Shown: positions 33,207 through 45,120 of the stretch, in pieces
How positions within the stretch are numbered: the first letter of the stretch is position 1
Layout: each line of letters starts with the position of its first letter
Origin: Valencia hispanica
Taxonomy: Eukaryota; Chordata; Actinopteri; Cyprinodontiformes; Valenciidae
Reading direction: 5' to 3'
NCBI GenBank assembly: GCA_963556495.2
Contig: OY747709.1
Coordinates: forward strand, 16,043,900-16,107,899
Length of the DNA stretch: 64,000 bases
The notes under the pieces: generated by a model
Database searches by the model: none
Told to the model about the DNA's origin: nothing
What the model saw: only the letters and a program-made list of their open reading frames with translations
Position numbers and translations under genes: made by a program

Positions 33207-36118
33207 CTGACATCTGCTTATGTGCATCTTTTAGCTGAAGTCATGACCTTTAAAGGGGCAATTAAAAAATCTAATTAATCTTATTATACAAAAGAAATAC
33301 TGTATATATTATACCAAGTATACTACATATTATACCAGATATTGGACTTTTGGGTGACATTTATGGAAAATACAAAATGCTCATGTTACATATAAAAGTC
33401 GGGCAGTTCAGTAGACCTGTACTATTGTAATTTCTTACGCCAAAGTACATAAACATTGAACAGTTTGACATGCATTCAAAAAGTAGGTCAAATTAAGTGC
33501 ACTTTACACGTTATACATTTTTTTAAACTTACACTGTAAGAAATTAAAACTCTTTATTGGCATTACAACAATCAAGCACTTTTCATAATTGCTGACCAGC
33601 GGAGGTACACGCAGAGATACAATCAGAGCAATCAAGGAAGAGGCAAAGCCGATGGTCAGAAGGCAGAAAACAGGTCAGGTACACGATCAGGAACTCAGAC
33701 TCGAAGGCTGCGACAAGGGGTTGATGAGAGATGATGTCGCTCTGAGTGCTCTGACAATTATTTCTTTTCAGATCAAACTAGGTTTATTCAGTTATGCAAA
33801 GTTCTAAATACATGTCAGCTTTAACCCAAAATTTTCATCCAGAGAACCAAATAGGGATTTGGATTTTCAGCATCACCGTGAGTACAAGCATGCTTTAAGA
33901 AATGCAAAATAAACATGGTTTAATGGGAGGGAAATATATATTTTGGAATGAGCTAACCAGAATTTAGAACAAAATTTGACAAAAAAAAAATCCGTGAGGT
34001 CACCTGAAGAGGGATGTGGACAAGACATGTCCTTACAATCCAATAGATTGAGAACCTTGCCAAGCAGACTGGGCAAATAAAGTCAAATCTATATGTAGGA
34101 CGCTGATAAACTTGTAGACTCAATGCAGAAGTTGAATCCAAAGATGCTTCACCTTTAAATTTCCACCATTATTTCTACACTGGTCTGAATTTGAAGTAAA
34201 TTGTTAAACCAAAAGCCATAAGTAGGTAGGAAATGAGCATATATCTGTTGTTTTCCTAACGGGTTTATGGTCTAAAAGTACAGTTGTTCACTTTGTTTAA
34301 TTGCCTAAGTAATATCTATAAATGAAATATCTCGAGGTGCATGCAAGGATATATTATTTTTAACATAATGCTGGAAATGTTCAACCAAAGACTCGACAGA
34401 GTAGAAGAAACAGCTTTTGATAGCAATGTGCGAAGTGAAAGCAAATATTTTAGGCCATCAGTGTAAAAGCATAAGAAATTCATAACTTTTTTTAAACCAG
34501 AGGGTAATCCAGCCTGGTTATTCACATATTTACCATAGTCTTACATGCTATTTTTTCTTCTGTTGAGACATTTCCTAATTGTTTACTAACCCTAAGATAG
34601 GCCCCACCAACTACCCTACAACTTTGCATCGACTACCTGGGATATGAAAAATGAATTAATAAACACAACCACCACCCCCGTCAGCCTGGTCCAACACTCC
34701 AGAGCATACAAAACGAAGAGACGGACGTCCACAGATGCTCCCAGATGTTCCCTGTGGCATACTGCCTGCTCGGTTATTAAGGTCCATTTAGTTAAGAGTT
34801 AAGATTCCAGACAGTGAGTATGAGCATGCATGGAAGTTTGTCTCCTGTGCCTCAGTGTTAGCTCTGTAATGGACTGGCTATGATTCCTGGGCGTATCCGA
34901 CCTCTCAGCAAACGGCAGCGGGAAAGGTGAAAAAGGTAAAAGGCAGACGTCACAGATCTTCCTGCACAGTACGTTTCTGGAGACAATGCTGCATTCACCA
35001 GCTGATTCAGAGAGAGTAGAAAAAACCCCATAAAACAGGTTTTTGCTTGGTAAAGTAGCTTTTCATCAGGTTAGATGCTGCTGAAATGGCTAAATGCATT
35101 AAAGTAAGTCAACATTTTTGAAGACAACAGGTTGTGCTTATAAGAGCTCAGATCTAAATAAAGTGTCTTTAGATTTACATAAGAATATCTGTGCAATAAT
35201 TTTGAAATGATCTTCATTGAACCTCCTCACCTAATTTTCTCTCGTCTGCACTGTATATTGTGAGAACCTAACCCCCAACAAAAAAAGGGCAAATATGGCT
35301 CAACAACAAAAGAGGTCCCAGATCTGCTGATAGGAATCTACATATATGCTTTCAAGGTCGTGCATAATATGGTGATACACAAAATATTTAACTCAAAAAC
35401 AAAATTGGAAAAGCAATAAGGATAATATTTCGCAAAGTGGGACACTGATGGAAACTCATTCTCGGCAGGACAGAGGTCTGGTACACAATACTTCTGTTGA
35501 GGGTTGCTTCTTGGGAGACAATGTGTTATTTCAGACATAATAATAATCATAATAATCTAGAGGTAGGGCATGGATTTTAAGCTAGTTAGCATAAACTTTA
35601 TGTTTAGCTGTTTGGCTTAATTGGTTTAAATAGCAATTTTCGGGTAATTGTTCTTTTTTGGGCTGTGATAGGTATCAAAGGTTGTCTGTACATATGTATT
35701 TATAACATTCTTAGTTTAATAAATACCATAACACCCTTTGAAGTGAACTGTTAATGTAACGCATCCAGTTATTGGAAATGATGTGTATATATATCTGATC
35801 TGATACTTGGGAATGGACCGGGGTCCCAGTCAAGATTTTTGTTAGATGACTGGTATTCGAGCCTTGATGAAACCAACAGTTCTGACTGTCTGTGACTTTA
35901 TATCAACCTCAGCACCTGGGCGTACCAGCTTTTTGTATGCCTAGTTTTTTAAATCGAAAGCATTCTTCTGTGCTCACAAAGCCGTATCATAACGGAGCTT
36001 CTAACCTTTCAGTATAGCTTATATTACGACAAGGGTGCAGGTGGGATCAGATTTCCAGATTGTCAAATTGCTCGAAAGATCAATTACAAACAGCACTGTA
36101 AAGGAAGAGTTTGTTTTA
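33207..36118. other. Long stretch without a recognised gene
   Basis: AT-rich. A purine-rich block at 33600-33740 resembles LTR-retrotransposon leader sequence, but I cannot support that further. No protein-like frame. Confidence 0.4.
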
Positions 36119-36121
36119 TTA

Positions 36122-36792
36122 AGCCTAATTTATACTTCTACGTCCACGTCAGAACGGATAGACGCAACGCCATTATCCGTCGACGCAAGGTAGCTCCGTA
36201 ACCTACGCAAGGACGCACGGAGTAGAGCCCTATTTTCTAACTATCTGTCGAACGAAACGGAGAGCGCACGCCTGTAACTGGTCAGCTCAACATCAGCCCA
36301 AGATCATTTCACCAGAGTGGTCCTCTATAGTTGATGTAATAAGTAGTCAATGCAGCTTTGGAGCACTAGATGCTTTATATTGCAAGGCTAGTTCATCTAA
36401 CATGATCTTTTGGTGATTTTGAACAACAGGAGGTGTAGAGAACAACAAAACAGATCATTGTGTTTGTTTGTTTCCATTCGTTTTTTTGAGCATTCCATGA
36501 GCTGAACTTCTAGGAAAAAGCTTTCCAGCTCAATCAAAACTCGCTCTCTGTCGGCCGTTGCTCCCTGAGTGAATGTGCGTTTACAAGCGGAAGTAAATAA
36601 ACTTTCTTCTACCAGAGACATGACTGCAATGGTAGGCAGACCCGCCAGAAAAGGTCTGCCCTCCCTGCTGTCCTGGTGGAGTAACGCTTTGCAACACTGA
36701 CACACCAACGGAGAAGCGTAAACGGAAAATGTCTCCATCAATACGTCTGCTTGTGTGTGTAAACTTGCTGATGGAGAAGTATAATCCAGGCT
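36122..36792. mobile_element. Harbinger-like MITE of 671 bp
   Basis: Terminal repeats AGCCTAATTTATACTTCT (left) and AGCCTGGATTATACTTCT (reverse complement of right), with TTA on both sides (36119-36121, 36793-36795), the target size of PIF/Harbinger elements. CpG-rich ends. No transposase; the 114-codon frame inside has no domain. Related to 22449-22628. Confidence 0.65.
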
Positions 36793-38138
36793 TTAGAGTG
36801 AGATTAATCTAGGCAGAGTAAGAGAGTGAAAACAGAAGAAAAGCTTGAGTTTCCCTCCCAAAGAGTGAGAGTTGGCAACCCTGATAGGCCATGCATGTTT
36901 TTTGTGGATCTGATTAAGTTTTCCCTTACAATCTAAGGGTTGAGTGTGTGTGTGTGTAGATGTTTAGCTATCCTATTTAGGACCTTCTCCGGCATATTCG
37001 CTAACCTTCTGAAGACCAATGGACCTTATAGGGACCAAAGCCCGGTCCTAATATGGTGGACCCTCTTTTTTAGGGTTAGGGGTATGGTGTGAATTATATT
37101 TTGGTTAAGGTTAGGGTTAGGAATAAACTAGGGAAAGGGTTTGGGTTAGGCATAAATGCAGCTATTAAAATTAATGGAAGTCAACATAAAGTCCTAATAT
37201 GGGTAGAAATACAGAATTGTGTCTGTGTGAAAGAGAGAGGGGTTAGGGGACTGTGTTGGCTGCTGCAGCTTCCTATCAGTGTGGGAGGGGGGTTTACCAG
37301 GGAGCAGCTAAAACACCAGTCATTAAATTTTATGATGTTCAGAGCAAAGCGCTCAGTTTATGAGGCCGATTAACAACTTTTCCACTTGCACAATTAAGCA
37401 TCAGCAGGAGCAATATAAGAGTTCACTGAAGAATGCAGTTTTATGTGTCAAGTCAGATATATAGAGTTTAAACACATCAGGTTGTCCTGTGGAATCGTTA
37501 AGCTTTGCAGATAGAAGTTTCTGGATCCAGTTGTTCATCAGGGTGTTGATTAGCATGTTGCATGTTGTTTCACTTTCTCCTTTTACAACATTCAGCAATA
37601 CCTGACTTCATCAAACCTCAGTTGTAAGTTCAGCAACTTTGAATCCACTCATGGCCAACGTGAAAAAGATGACCCATCAGTCGCCTCTCTCTGTGCTTCT
37701 TTCCTCTCTGTCTTCTTCAAAGTGCAATTTCCGGAGCAGAGATTAAATTACTACCTATCATTTCTACAGCTCTTACATAGACATATGGCTTTTAAATTGC
37801 CATGGAAGATAATCAAATAGCTATCCCTGTAATTCTTACTTTTACGAGAGAAATGATTCAGTGTAGCCAATAAATTTTACTAGTAACATGGAGCATGAAG
37901 GGCTCGGGGCTTACCTGCTGGCAGCTTCTGCTGTGGGGGAAATATTGGATGTCTGTTTGGCTGACAGTAAAAATTTGTTTGTCTGTGGAGCAGGTACAAC
38001 AAGCATGGTGTCATTCTTTGTGAAGAAATTAGTATTAAAATATCATTTGGGAGTTTCAAGGAATAGAAGATATTTGTTTTATTGTAAACGTAGGGCCTGG
38101 TTTTTTTACTGGTTAAGATAGAAAAGTATTGTGTTTTG
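36793..38138. repeat. Stretch with (GT)n and TTAGGG-like repeats, otherwise featureless
   Basis: (GT)n at 36943-36957. 37070-37150 contains irregular GGTTAGG units (for example AAGGTTAGGGTTAGG), a common fish interspersed repeat beside GT tracts rather than a telomere. The rest holds nothing I recognise. Confidence 0.5.
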
Positions 38139-38587
38139 ATAAAAGTATTCATGTCCTCTGAGCCTGTTTTGCATTGTCATGTTGCAAACACAAACTTCAA
38201 CAAACTTTAGAGATTTTCTGTCATAGGCTACTACAAAGTTAAAGGACAATGGTACACAGTTTAATTTTTAAAATATAAAAATACATAAAACTCTAGTCCT
38301 TCAATTTTCAAGTCTGCCTGTATATCTTTGTCCTGTTGGAAGGTTAATCCCTACTTCCATCTCAAGTCTTTTGAAGCCCACAACAGGTTTTCTTCCATGA
38401 CTGTCGTGCATTATTTCTACCCATCTACTCATTAATTCTGATCAGCTTCCCTGTCTCTGCTGAAGAAACGCCTCCCCACAGCATGTTGCTGCCACCAACA
38501 TGTCTCACTGTGGTTGGCTGTGTTCAAGGTGATGCGCCCCACATGGCATTTTGAGAGTGGAACAAAAAGTTAAATTTTGGTCACATC
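38139..38587 (-). mobile_element. Tc1 copy, family A, first part
   Basis: Minus-sense Tc1 with AAAAGTATTCATGTCC at its left and GCTGAAGAAACGCC ... CAGCATGTTGCTGCCACCA (38460-38500), the reverse complement of the family's central transposase region. It is interrupted by the solo LTR and continues at 39301. Confidence 0.8.
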
Positions 38588-39300
38588 TGTTAGGTTCCTT
38601 GGGTATTTGGGCTTTGAGTTGGAGTTTTTCCTTCCACTATGTTTTTTCACCCTCACATGCTCTTATGTTAGGTCTCTCATGTTGTGTTCATCCCTTATTT
38701 ATTTTCTTAGGTTCCTATTGATACTTATCCATTATTAGTCCCAGTTAGTTCTGTTCTATTTAATTCTTCTTACTAGTCCCTCTTTAAAGAATTCTTCCTT
38801 GTAGGTTTATTTCCTTGGTTCTGTTAAATTCACTCTAGTGCTATCAAGTTTCTCTTAGGTTCATAGTTGGTCCTTATTCCTCTTTAGTATAGTCCTCTGT
38901 CAAATCCTTATGTTTTGCTCTTGGCTTCCTCTCAGTTTCCCTAGCCATTCTGCCTTACATCCCAGCTACTGATTGTTTCCACCTGCTCTCTCCCTCTCAC
39001 CTGCAACAGCTTCTCCTAATTAGCCCTTAGCTTTCTCCCTGCCACTTACACACCTCCTCAGTATACTTAAGCCTTCCTCTGACAGCCACTACTCGCTGGT
39101 TCGTCATTGTTCTTCCCTGTCTGGTTCCTGTCTTCCCAATCGCCAGTCAAACTTTCCTTCCTGGTCCCGTTTTCTCCCCCTTGCTGCATTTTTTTATGAT
39201 CTTCCAGAGTTCTGTAAGTCCATGTTCTTTGTTTTTGTTGTAATTAAATCTTTTCATTTTTACTGGGCTGCATTTGGGTCCTCTATACAAAATCATGCCA
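38588..39300 (+). mobile_element. Solo LTR of a gypsy-like retrotransposon (713 bp)
   Basis: TGTTAGGTTCC to ATCATGCCA, flanked by ACATC on both sides (38583-38587, 39301-39305). Removing it and one ACATC restores continuous Tc1 sequence. Homologous to 32560-33201. The poly(A)-type region ATTAAATC lies near 39244. Confidence 0.88.
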
Positions 39301-40700
39301 ACATCTAGTCAGAGCCTCTTCTTCCACATGGTTGCTGTGCCTCCTATCTGGCAAACCTTAAAATAACTTATTTTGTTGTTTTTCTTCAAGGATGGCTATG
39401 TTCTTGTTAGTCTTTCATATGGGCCAGATTGGTGGAGAGCATGACTAATAGTTGTGTTGTCAAGAGGTTCTCCCACCTGAGCTTTGGATCTCCACAGCGC
39501 CTCCTTAGGCCTTTTGGCTGATGCTCTGATTTATATTCTCCTTGCCCAGCTTGTCAGTTGAGGTGGACTGCCATTGTGGGTTTGCAGTTGTGCCATATTC
39601 TATCCATTTTCAGATGATGAACTGAACAGTGTTCAATAAGCATGGGATATTATTTTACAACCTAATTCTGCTTTAAAGATCTCTAGAGCTTTCTCCCTGA
39701 CCTGCCTGATGTGTTATTTGGTCTCCATGACTCCGTTTGTTCACTGATGTTCTCTAACAAACCTCTGAGGCCTTCACAACAGCTGAACTCCTACAGTTGT
39801 GATTAAATGACACACAGGTGAACAAAGTGTGACACATATATAGCAGTCTAACACAGGAGGTTGATGCAGACTGAGACATTTTGTTTTCAATTAGGGCAAA
39901 ATTGTTAATTGTCTATAATGCTTTTCCTTTTCAGGGTCACAGGTGCCCATCTTTAGCGATCATCGGGCAATAAGCAGGGTACACCCTGGACAGGTCGCCA
40001 ATTCAGTGCAGAGCAACACAGAAGCACGCATGCACAGAGAGAACATGGAAAAAGTCCATGCAGAAAGACCCCAGAACCTTTTTGCTGCAAGGCAACAGTG
40101 CTACTAACTGTGTCACTGTGCAGCCCAGAGTAGGGCAAAATTATTGCCCAAAGATTCAAGTGGAAATTAAACAGTGTAAAATTTTAGTTACAACACAAAG
40201 TATTCATATTTTATTAACTACATTTTCCGCATTATCCAAATCTATCCAGTGGCTTTTACTCAACAAATATGATTTCGATTAATCCATCAAAATTGGCTAA
40301 ATACGGCAAGCCTTTTTTAGAGTGAGTGACAAAAATATTGCTGTTGTTGCTGAGAATTGACAGTTTTTTTTTGTTTTTTATGGAGCCCAAAATAGTTTGC
40401 AAACTGGAAGACTTAAATGAGACAAACAGCAAAACCCATATTTAAGCTTTGGATCTACATTTTTTTTCACATCCTTTCCTACAATAAAAATGACCACTTT
40501 GTTGGTTTAAATAAAATGTTACAAGCTTAGTTTATTGTTGAGCTCGTAAACCGGTTACAATATTTTATTCTGATAAAAGTTTTATATGTTCGATTTGTCT
40601 ATTGTGACCCACATGACAAAAAGCTTGGGCATCACTGATTTAGAGGTATCAGAGTAAAGGGGGCTGAATACCATACTTTTCAGATAGATATTTGTAAAAC
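39301..40700 (-). mobile_element. Tc1 copy, family A, remainder
   Basis: 39306-39890 continues the transposase coding strand in reverse. Codon-level matches include the start-proximal helix-turn-helix region near 39560-39720 and an untranslated region to 39890. A SINE interrupts at 39904. A piece typical of the Tc1 end (TATCAGAGTAAAGGGGGCTGAATAC) lies at 40648-40672; 40143-40640 between them is not clearly Tc1. Confidence 0.65.
39904..40130 (-). mobile_element. tRNA-derived SINE-like insert with 12-bp target duplication
   Basis: TAGGGCAAAATT occurs at 39892-39903 and 40131-40142, exactly bounding a copy of the repeat seen at 26936-27290 (GGACAGGTCGCCAATTCAG, GCATGCACAGAGAGAACATGG). The tRNA-like head at the right is decayed. 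Confidence 0.75.
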
Positions 40701-42315
40701 AATTGTGAAGGTAAGGTACATTTGTCCTTGACAATTCCATAATATACTCAACATTAAAATTATAGGTCTTTTCTCCAAGTTGATTTGCAACTGGGACCAA
40801 TATGAGGACATTTTTAATTCTAAATCCTCACCATAAGAGTGTGTTTGCAAACCTTTCTCGACAACCCCACCATGCATGCCTCTTTTCTTCCCTGCCCTAC
40901 ATTTTGTTGCCATATTGTTTGCATTCAAAGACAGTGCCCACACAGCTGGAGGATAAGCGAAGTCTCTGAGCAGATAAAGCGTGTTGCCACTGGCTGCTGC
41001 TGCCCCAGCCTCTTTTCATTTCCCTCTGTCAGAGGCTCCTGGCCACAGCTAGAAGATGAATGCTGCTGCACCGCTCCACTTTGTCATGGTGTCCAAGAAG
41101 GCACTAAATGGCATTGAGAGACTCTCAGCCTCACATAAATGGGATCTCGGCAGCCCTGCATAACCTTGTGCGCACACAACAGACTGCTGAATCTTTAAAG
41201 ACGTCAGCTACAAACATTCCCAGGAGATTTAAAGCCACTTTGAAGGAACATTAATATAGAACATGCTGACGTAATGATCATTTAAGAGACAATGTGATCA
41301 TTAGCAAAAACATCGCATAAACTCTGCAGGAGTCCAACACCCTGTTCATACTCTAATGAAACCCACTGATGAACTGTCTTTCAGTGTCTGAGCAGAAACC
41401 ACCAAAAAAGAAGCAAGAAAATATTCCTGCACCGCTTCCTGGATCTTAAGTTTGGGTGTTTCTACACCAGGGGCAAAAACACCTACTGCTTTGTCTCGTC
41501 GTTTTCATGGAAACACGTCAAAGTAGCTGAAAGGACTGACAAGAAGAAAACCGAGACAAAACGGGGGGAAAAAAAAAACATGCCGGGCCACTTTGTTACT
41601 GTACTGCTGCTTTTCTGGGCTGTGACGCTGAGCTCTGTCACTCGTCTCCTTCCCCTTCTGTTGGAGGCAAACACCAAAGTGGAACACGGCACGTAGGTGC
41701 TGTTGCACGGTGTTGAGCTTCGAGACACTTCACTTGCTCAAACCAAACACATTTGTAGGTTTCAGGGTGTGCTTATACATATTTCAGCGGGCTGTAGGTA
41801 TCTCCCGCCCCATGTTTAGAATGCTGTACGTGATGAAAACGGGACTGACACATGAAAGAGCCCAGGGCGGGAGAAGTTTTGAAACAAGATTAAACCAGAG
41901 ACGCCTGTGGGCCTACAGGCTGTGATTACAACAGCGGCCATTAAAAAAGCCCATGATGGAAATCCAAGGTGGCATGTTCTACAGGGAGGAGACGGGAAAG
42001 GGAGGCGGTCACGGCCGCCTTGTAGACAGAAGGCAGTAAACGTTCAAGGGTTGGGAGTAAGTGATAGCAGAGCATGTGAGGCAGCAACTACTGCTGACTG
42101 TCACAACATCGCAGCAAAACGCCACACCAGAACAGGAATCTAGCAAGTAGAATACCGAGTTAGAGTAGAAGTGCAACTGAGGCCAGATATTTACATCCAT
42201 TCTATGAAAAGACATATTTTCTCTTATTAGCTCAGATTACATCACACTAAACATTTCCTGTTTTAGTTCAGTTTGGATTAGCAAAATTATTTCTAGTAGC
42301 TCAATAGAGTAGCAA
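40701..42315. other. No gene recognised
   Basis: 41400-42140 is somewhat GC-richer with overlapping short frames on both strands. None has a domain or splice context that I can support. Confidence 0.4.
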
Positions 42316-42464
42316 AGTAATTAAGTTCAGAAGTGTACATACAGTATTTGGTAGAATTGCCTCTTTAACGGTATGAGTAAAACCGTTTGGGTCTGTTCAC
42401 AATCTTCTCAAAATACTTTGCAGACATTTTGGCCCATTAAAAGCTGACTTCCTCACACATATCT

Positions 42465-42862
42465 TTTAGAATTGAATAGAATAATCCTTTATTGTCCCAC
42501 AAAGGGGAAATCCGACTGCAACAGCAGCAAAGTGACAGATAATAGAAGCGTTCATGATCACACAAGAAAGATAGGAAAAAGTATAAAACCAGAATTAAGA
42601 ATAATATATGTACATTAAGGAAACAATTACAAAAACCATAGTACTGTGCAGTTATTAAAAATAAAGTGACATACTCAGAATTTGAGAAAGGGTAGGGTAA
42701 GTTATAAACAGTGAACATTTACAGAATGTGTATGTGTAGTTGTGCAATAAGTAAAAAAGTAAACGTATTATTTACAAGAAGTTAACAGAATATAAACTGA
42801 GAAAAACAGATGTGCAAATAGCAGCCATAGAAATGTTCATGAAAGGAATCAAACCGTGCAAA
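42465..42862 (-). mobile_element. LINE/SINE 3' tail insertion
   Basis: Starts with an A-T-rich tail (AGAATTGAATAGAATAATCC) and TTTATTGTCCCACAAAGGGGAAATC, the reverse complement of a common fish retroposon 3' end. The body shows no coding sequence. It interrupts the Tc1 copy; the family is uncertain. Confidence 0.45.
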
Positions 42863-43146
42863 TTACAACAGTGATGTCTAATGATGTCCACTTAAGCTCC
42901 GTCCACCAATTTCTCTGGGACTAAAAACAAGAATTTGGTCTGGCCGCTCTAAAACATTTACTTTGATGTCCTCTAGCCACATTGTCTTATAGTCACTGTT
43001 AATTTGGTAGACAGATTTGTGGCTAAGCGTACTTCAAAGTTGGGATGGTGTGTTGTCAGGCTTGCCTTTTTTCCTCCAAATGTAATGTCAGTCATTATCG
43101 TTAAACAGTTCAATCTTATTTTCATCTGACCACTGGTTGTCATATA

Positions 43147-44508
43147 CACGCTGCTCAAAAAACATTACGGGAACACTTAAACAACACAATGTTATTCCAA
43201 GTCAATCAGACTGTGAAATCCAACTGTCCACTTCGGAAGCAACACTGGTTGACAATCAATTTCACATGATGTTGTGCAAATGGAATAGAGAACAGGTAGA
43301 AATTGTTGGCAATTAGTAAGACACTCCCACTAAAGGAGTGCTTCTGCAGGTGGTGACCACAGACCATTTCTCCGTTCCTATGCTTTCTGGCCGATGTTTT
43401 GGTCACTTTTGAATGCTGGTGGTGCTTTCACTCTTCACAACCCAGCAGCAGGACCGCTACCTACACCTTTGTGCAAGGAGGAACAGGAGGAGCACTACCA
43501 GAGCCCTGCAAAAGGACCTCCAGCAGGCCACATTGTGCATGTGTCTGCTCAAATGGTCAGAAACAGACTCCATGAGGGTGGTATGAAGGCCCGACATCCA
43601 CAGGTGGGGATTGTGCTTACAGCCCAACACCGAGTAGGACGTTTGACATTTGCCAGAGACCACCAAGATTGGCAAAATCGCCACTGGCGCCCTGTGCTCT
43701 TCACAGATGAAAGCAGGTTCACACAGAGCACATGTGACAGGCGTGACAGTCTGGAGACACCATGGAGAATGTTCTGCTGCCTGCAACATCCTCCGGCATG
43801 ACCAGTTTGGCAGTGAGTCAGTAATGGTGTGGGGTGGCATTTCTTTGGGTGGCTGCACAGCCCTCCATGTGCTCGCTAGAGGTAGCCTGATTGCCATTAG
43901 GGTACCAAGATGAGATCCTCAGACCCCTTGTGAGACCATATGCTGGTGCGGTTTCCCCTGGGTTCCTCCTAATGCAAGACAATCCTAGACCTAATGGGGC
44001 TGGAGTGTGTCAGCAGTTGCTGCAAGAGGAAGGCATTGATGCTATGGACTGACCCGCCCGTTCCCCAGACCTGAATCCAATTGAGCATATATGGGACATC
44101 ATTTCTCGCCCCATCCACCAACGCCATGTTATACCACAGACTGACCAGGAGTTGGTGGATGCTTTAGTCCAGGTCTGGGAGGAGATCCTTCAGGAGACCA
44201 TCCGTCACCTCATCAGGAGCATGCCCAGGGGTTGTAGGGAGATTATACAAGCAAGTGGAGGCCACACACACTACTGAGCCACATTACATTAAAGTTGGAT
44301 CAGCCTGTAGTGTGTTTTTCCACTTTAATTTTGAGTGTGGCTCCAAACCTTCATGGGTTGATAAATTTGATTTCCATTAATAATTTTTGTGTGATTTTGT
44401 TGTCAGCACATTCAACTATGTAAAGAACAAAGTATTTAATAAGAATATGTCATTCATTCAGATCTAAGATATGTTATTTTAGTGTTCCCTTTATTTTTTT
44501 GAGCAGAG
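43147..44508 (+). mobile_element. Mariner-superfamily transposon with CTGCTCAAAAAA ends
   Basis: The left end CACGCTGCTCAAAAAA and the right end TTTTTTGAGCAG are inverted repeats flanked by TA (43145-43146 and 44509-44510). It lies inside the Sleeping Beauty-like Tc1 copy, so it is the younger of the two. Length about 1.36 kb with a broken transposase gene. I recall this family as an ISRm11-type TcMar group, which should be checked. Confidence 0.85.
43394..44276 (+). pseudogene. Mariner-type transposase, broken
   Basis: The frame 43394-43801 has a helix-turn-helix-like N-terminal part, [26 protein letters not shown] and LFTDESRF with the first catalytic aspartate. The next frame (43650-43913) has SVMVWGGISLGG. 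Around 44050-44220, [12 protein letters not shown] and a C-terminal region follow. Frameshifts near 43750 and 43910, and a stop (TGA, about 44050) before the third motif, inactivate it. The N-terminal ~50 residues are also shortened compared with relatives as I remember them. Confidence 0.85.
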
Positions 44509-45120
44509 TAGATGTATATTTAAACATAGCGCCATTTCTCAACACACTCCTTTCAAGGCACATTACAAAGAAAAAAAGTAAAATGTAAGGACTCAGTCCC
44601 TGAGTGCATTTAATGTTGCTTTTTCAGTCATGGCTTCTGTCTCTGAGAGGCCTTTCAGGCCATGTTGGTACAAGACTTGTTTCACTGTGCATAATGACAC
44701 TAGTATCAGTTTCAGCCAACATATTCAGAAGGTCTTTTGCTTTACATCATTGGTTGATTTACACATTTAGCACCAAAACACATCTATCTCACCACATTTC
44801 ATTTAGTCATATTGTGGCTGATTTCTTTTGATTTTCCCAAGGTTTCACACAAGAAAGCAATATGTTTGAGGCAAAATACATCCACATTGGTCCCTCCTCT
44901 ATTGGTTTATTGAAGTTTACTCATCTTTCCACTTCTGAACTATAGCCTTAACACTCCCCTCTAGAGTCTTCAGTAGTCTAGATATCTTTCTGTAACCAAT
45001 GCTATCAGTATGTTTGGTAAAAAATAAGCTGTGAAACTCCTGAGAGCGCTCATTGGAGACTCAATATCAAACACCTTTTTACAGGCCATCAATTGGTGTG
45101 ACCAGTGAGTGTATATACTC

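Larger units (their letters stand above)
42316..45120 (-). mobile_element. Tc1 copy of the Sleeping Beauty-like group, twice interrupted
   Basis: Minus-sense pieces at 42316-42460 (GAAGTGTACATACAGTATTTGGTAG), 42865-43146 (CTTTTTTCCTCCAAATGTAATG, CAGTTCAATCTTATTTTCATCTGACC) and 44511-45120 (GAGAGGCCTTTCAGGCCATG, GGCTGATTTCTTTTGATTTTCCCAAG). Their order follows a reversed Tc1 transposase gene. A LINE tail and another mariner-type element are inserted in it. Confidence 0.75.

Noticed and set aside
37070..37150. Interstitial telomere array
   Set aside because: GGTTAGG units are irregular and few, and sit beside a GT tract as in a common fish interspersed repeat.
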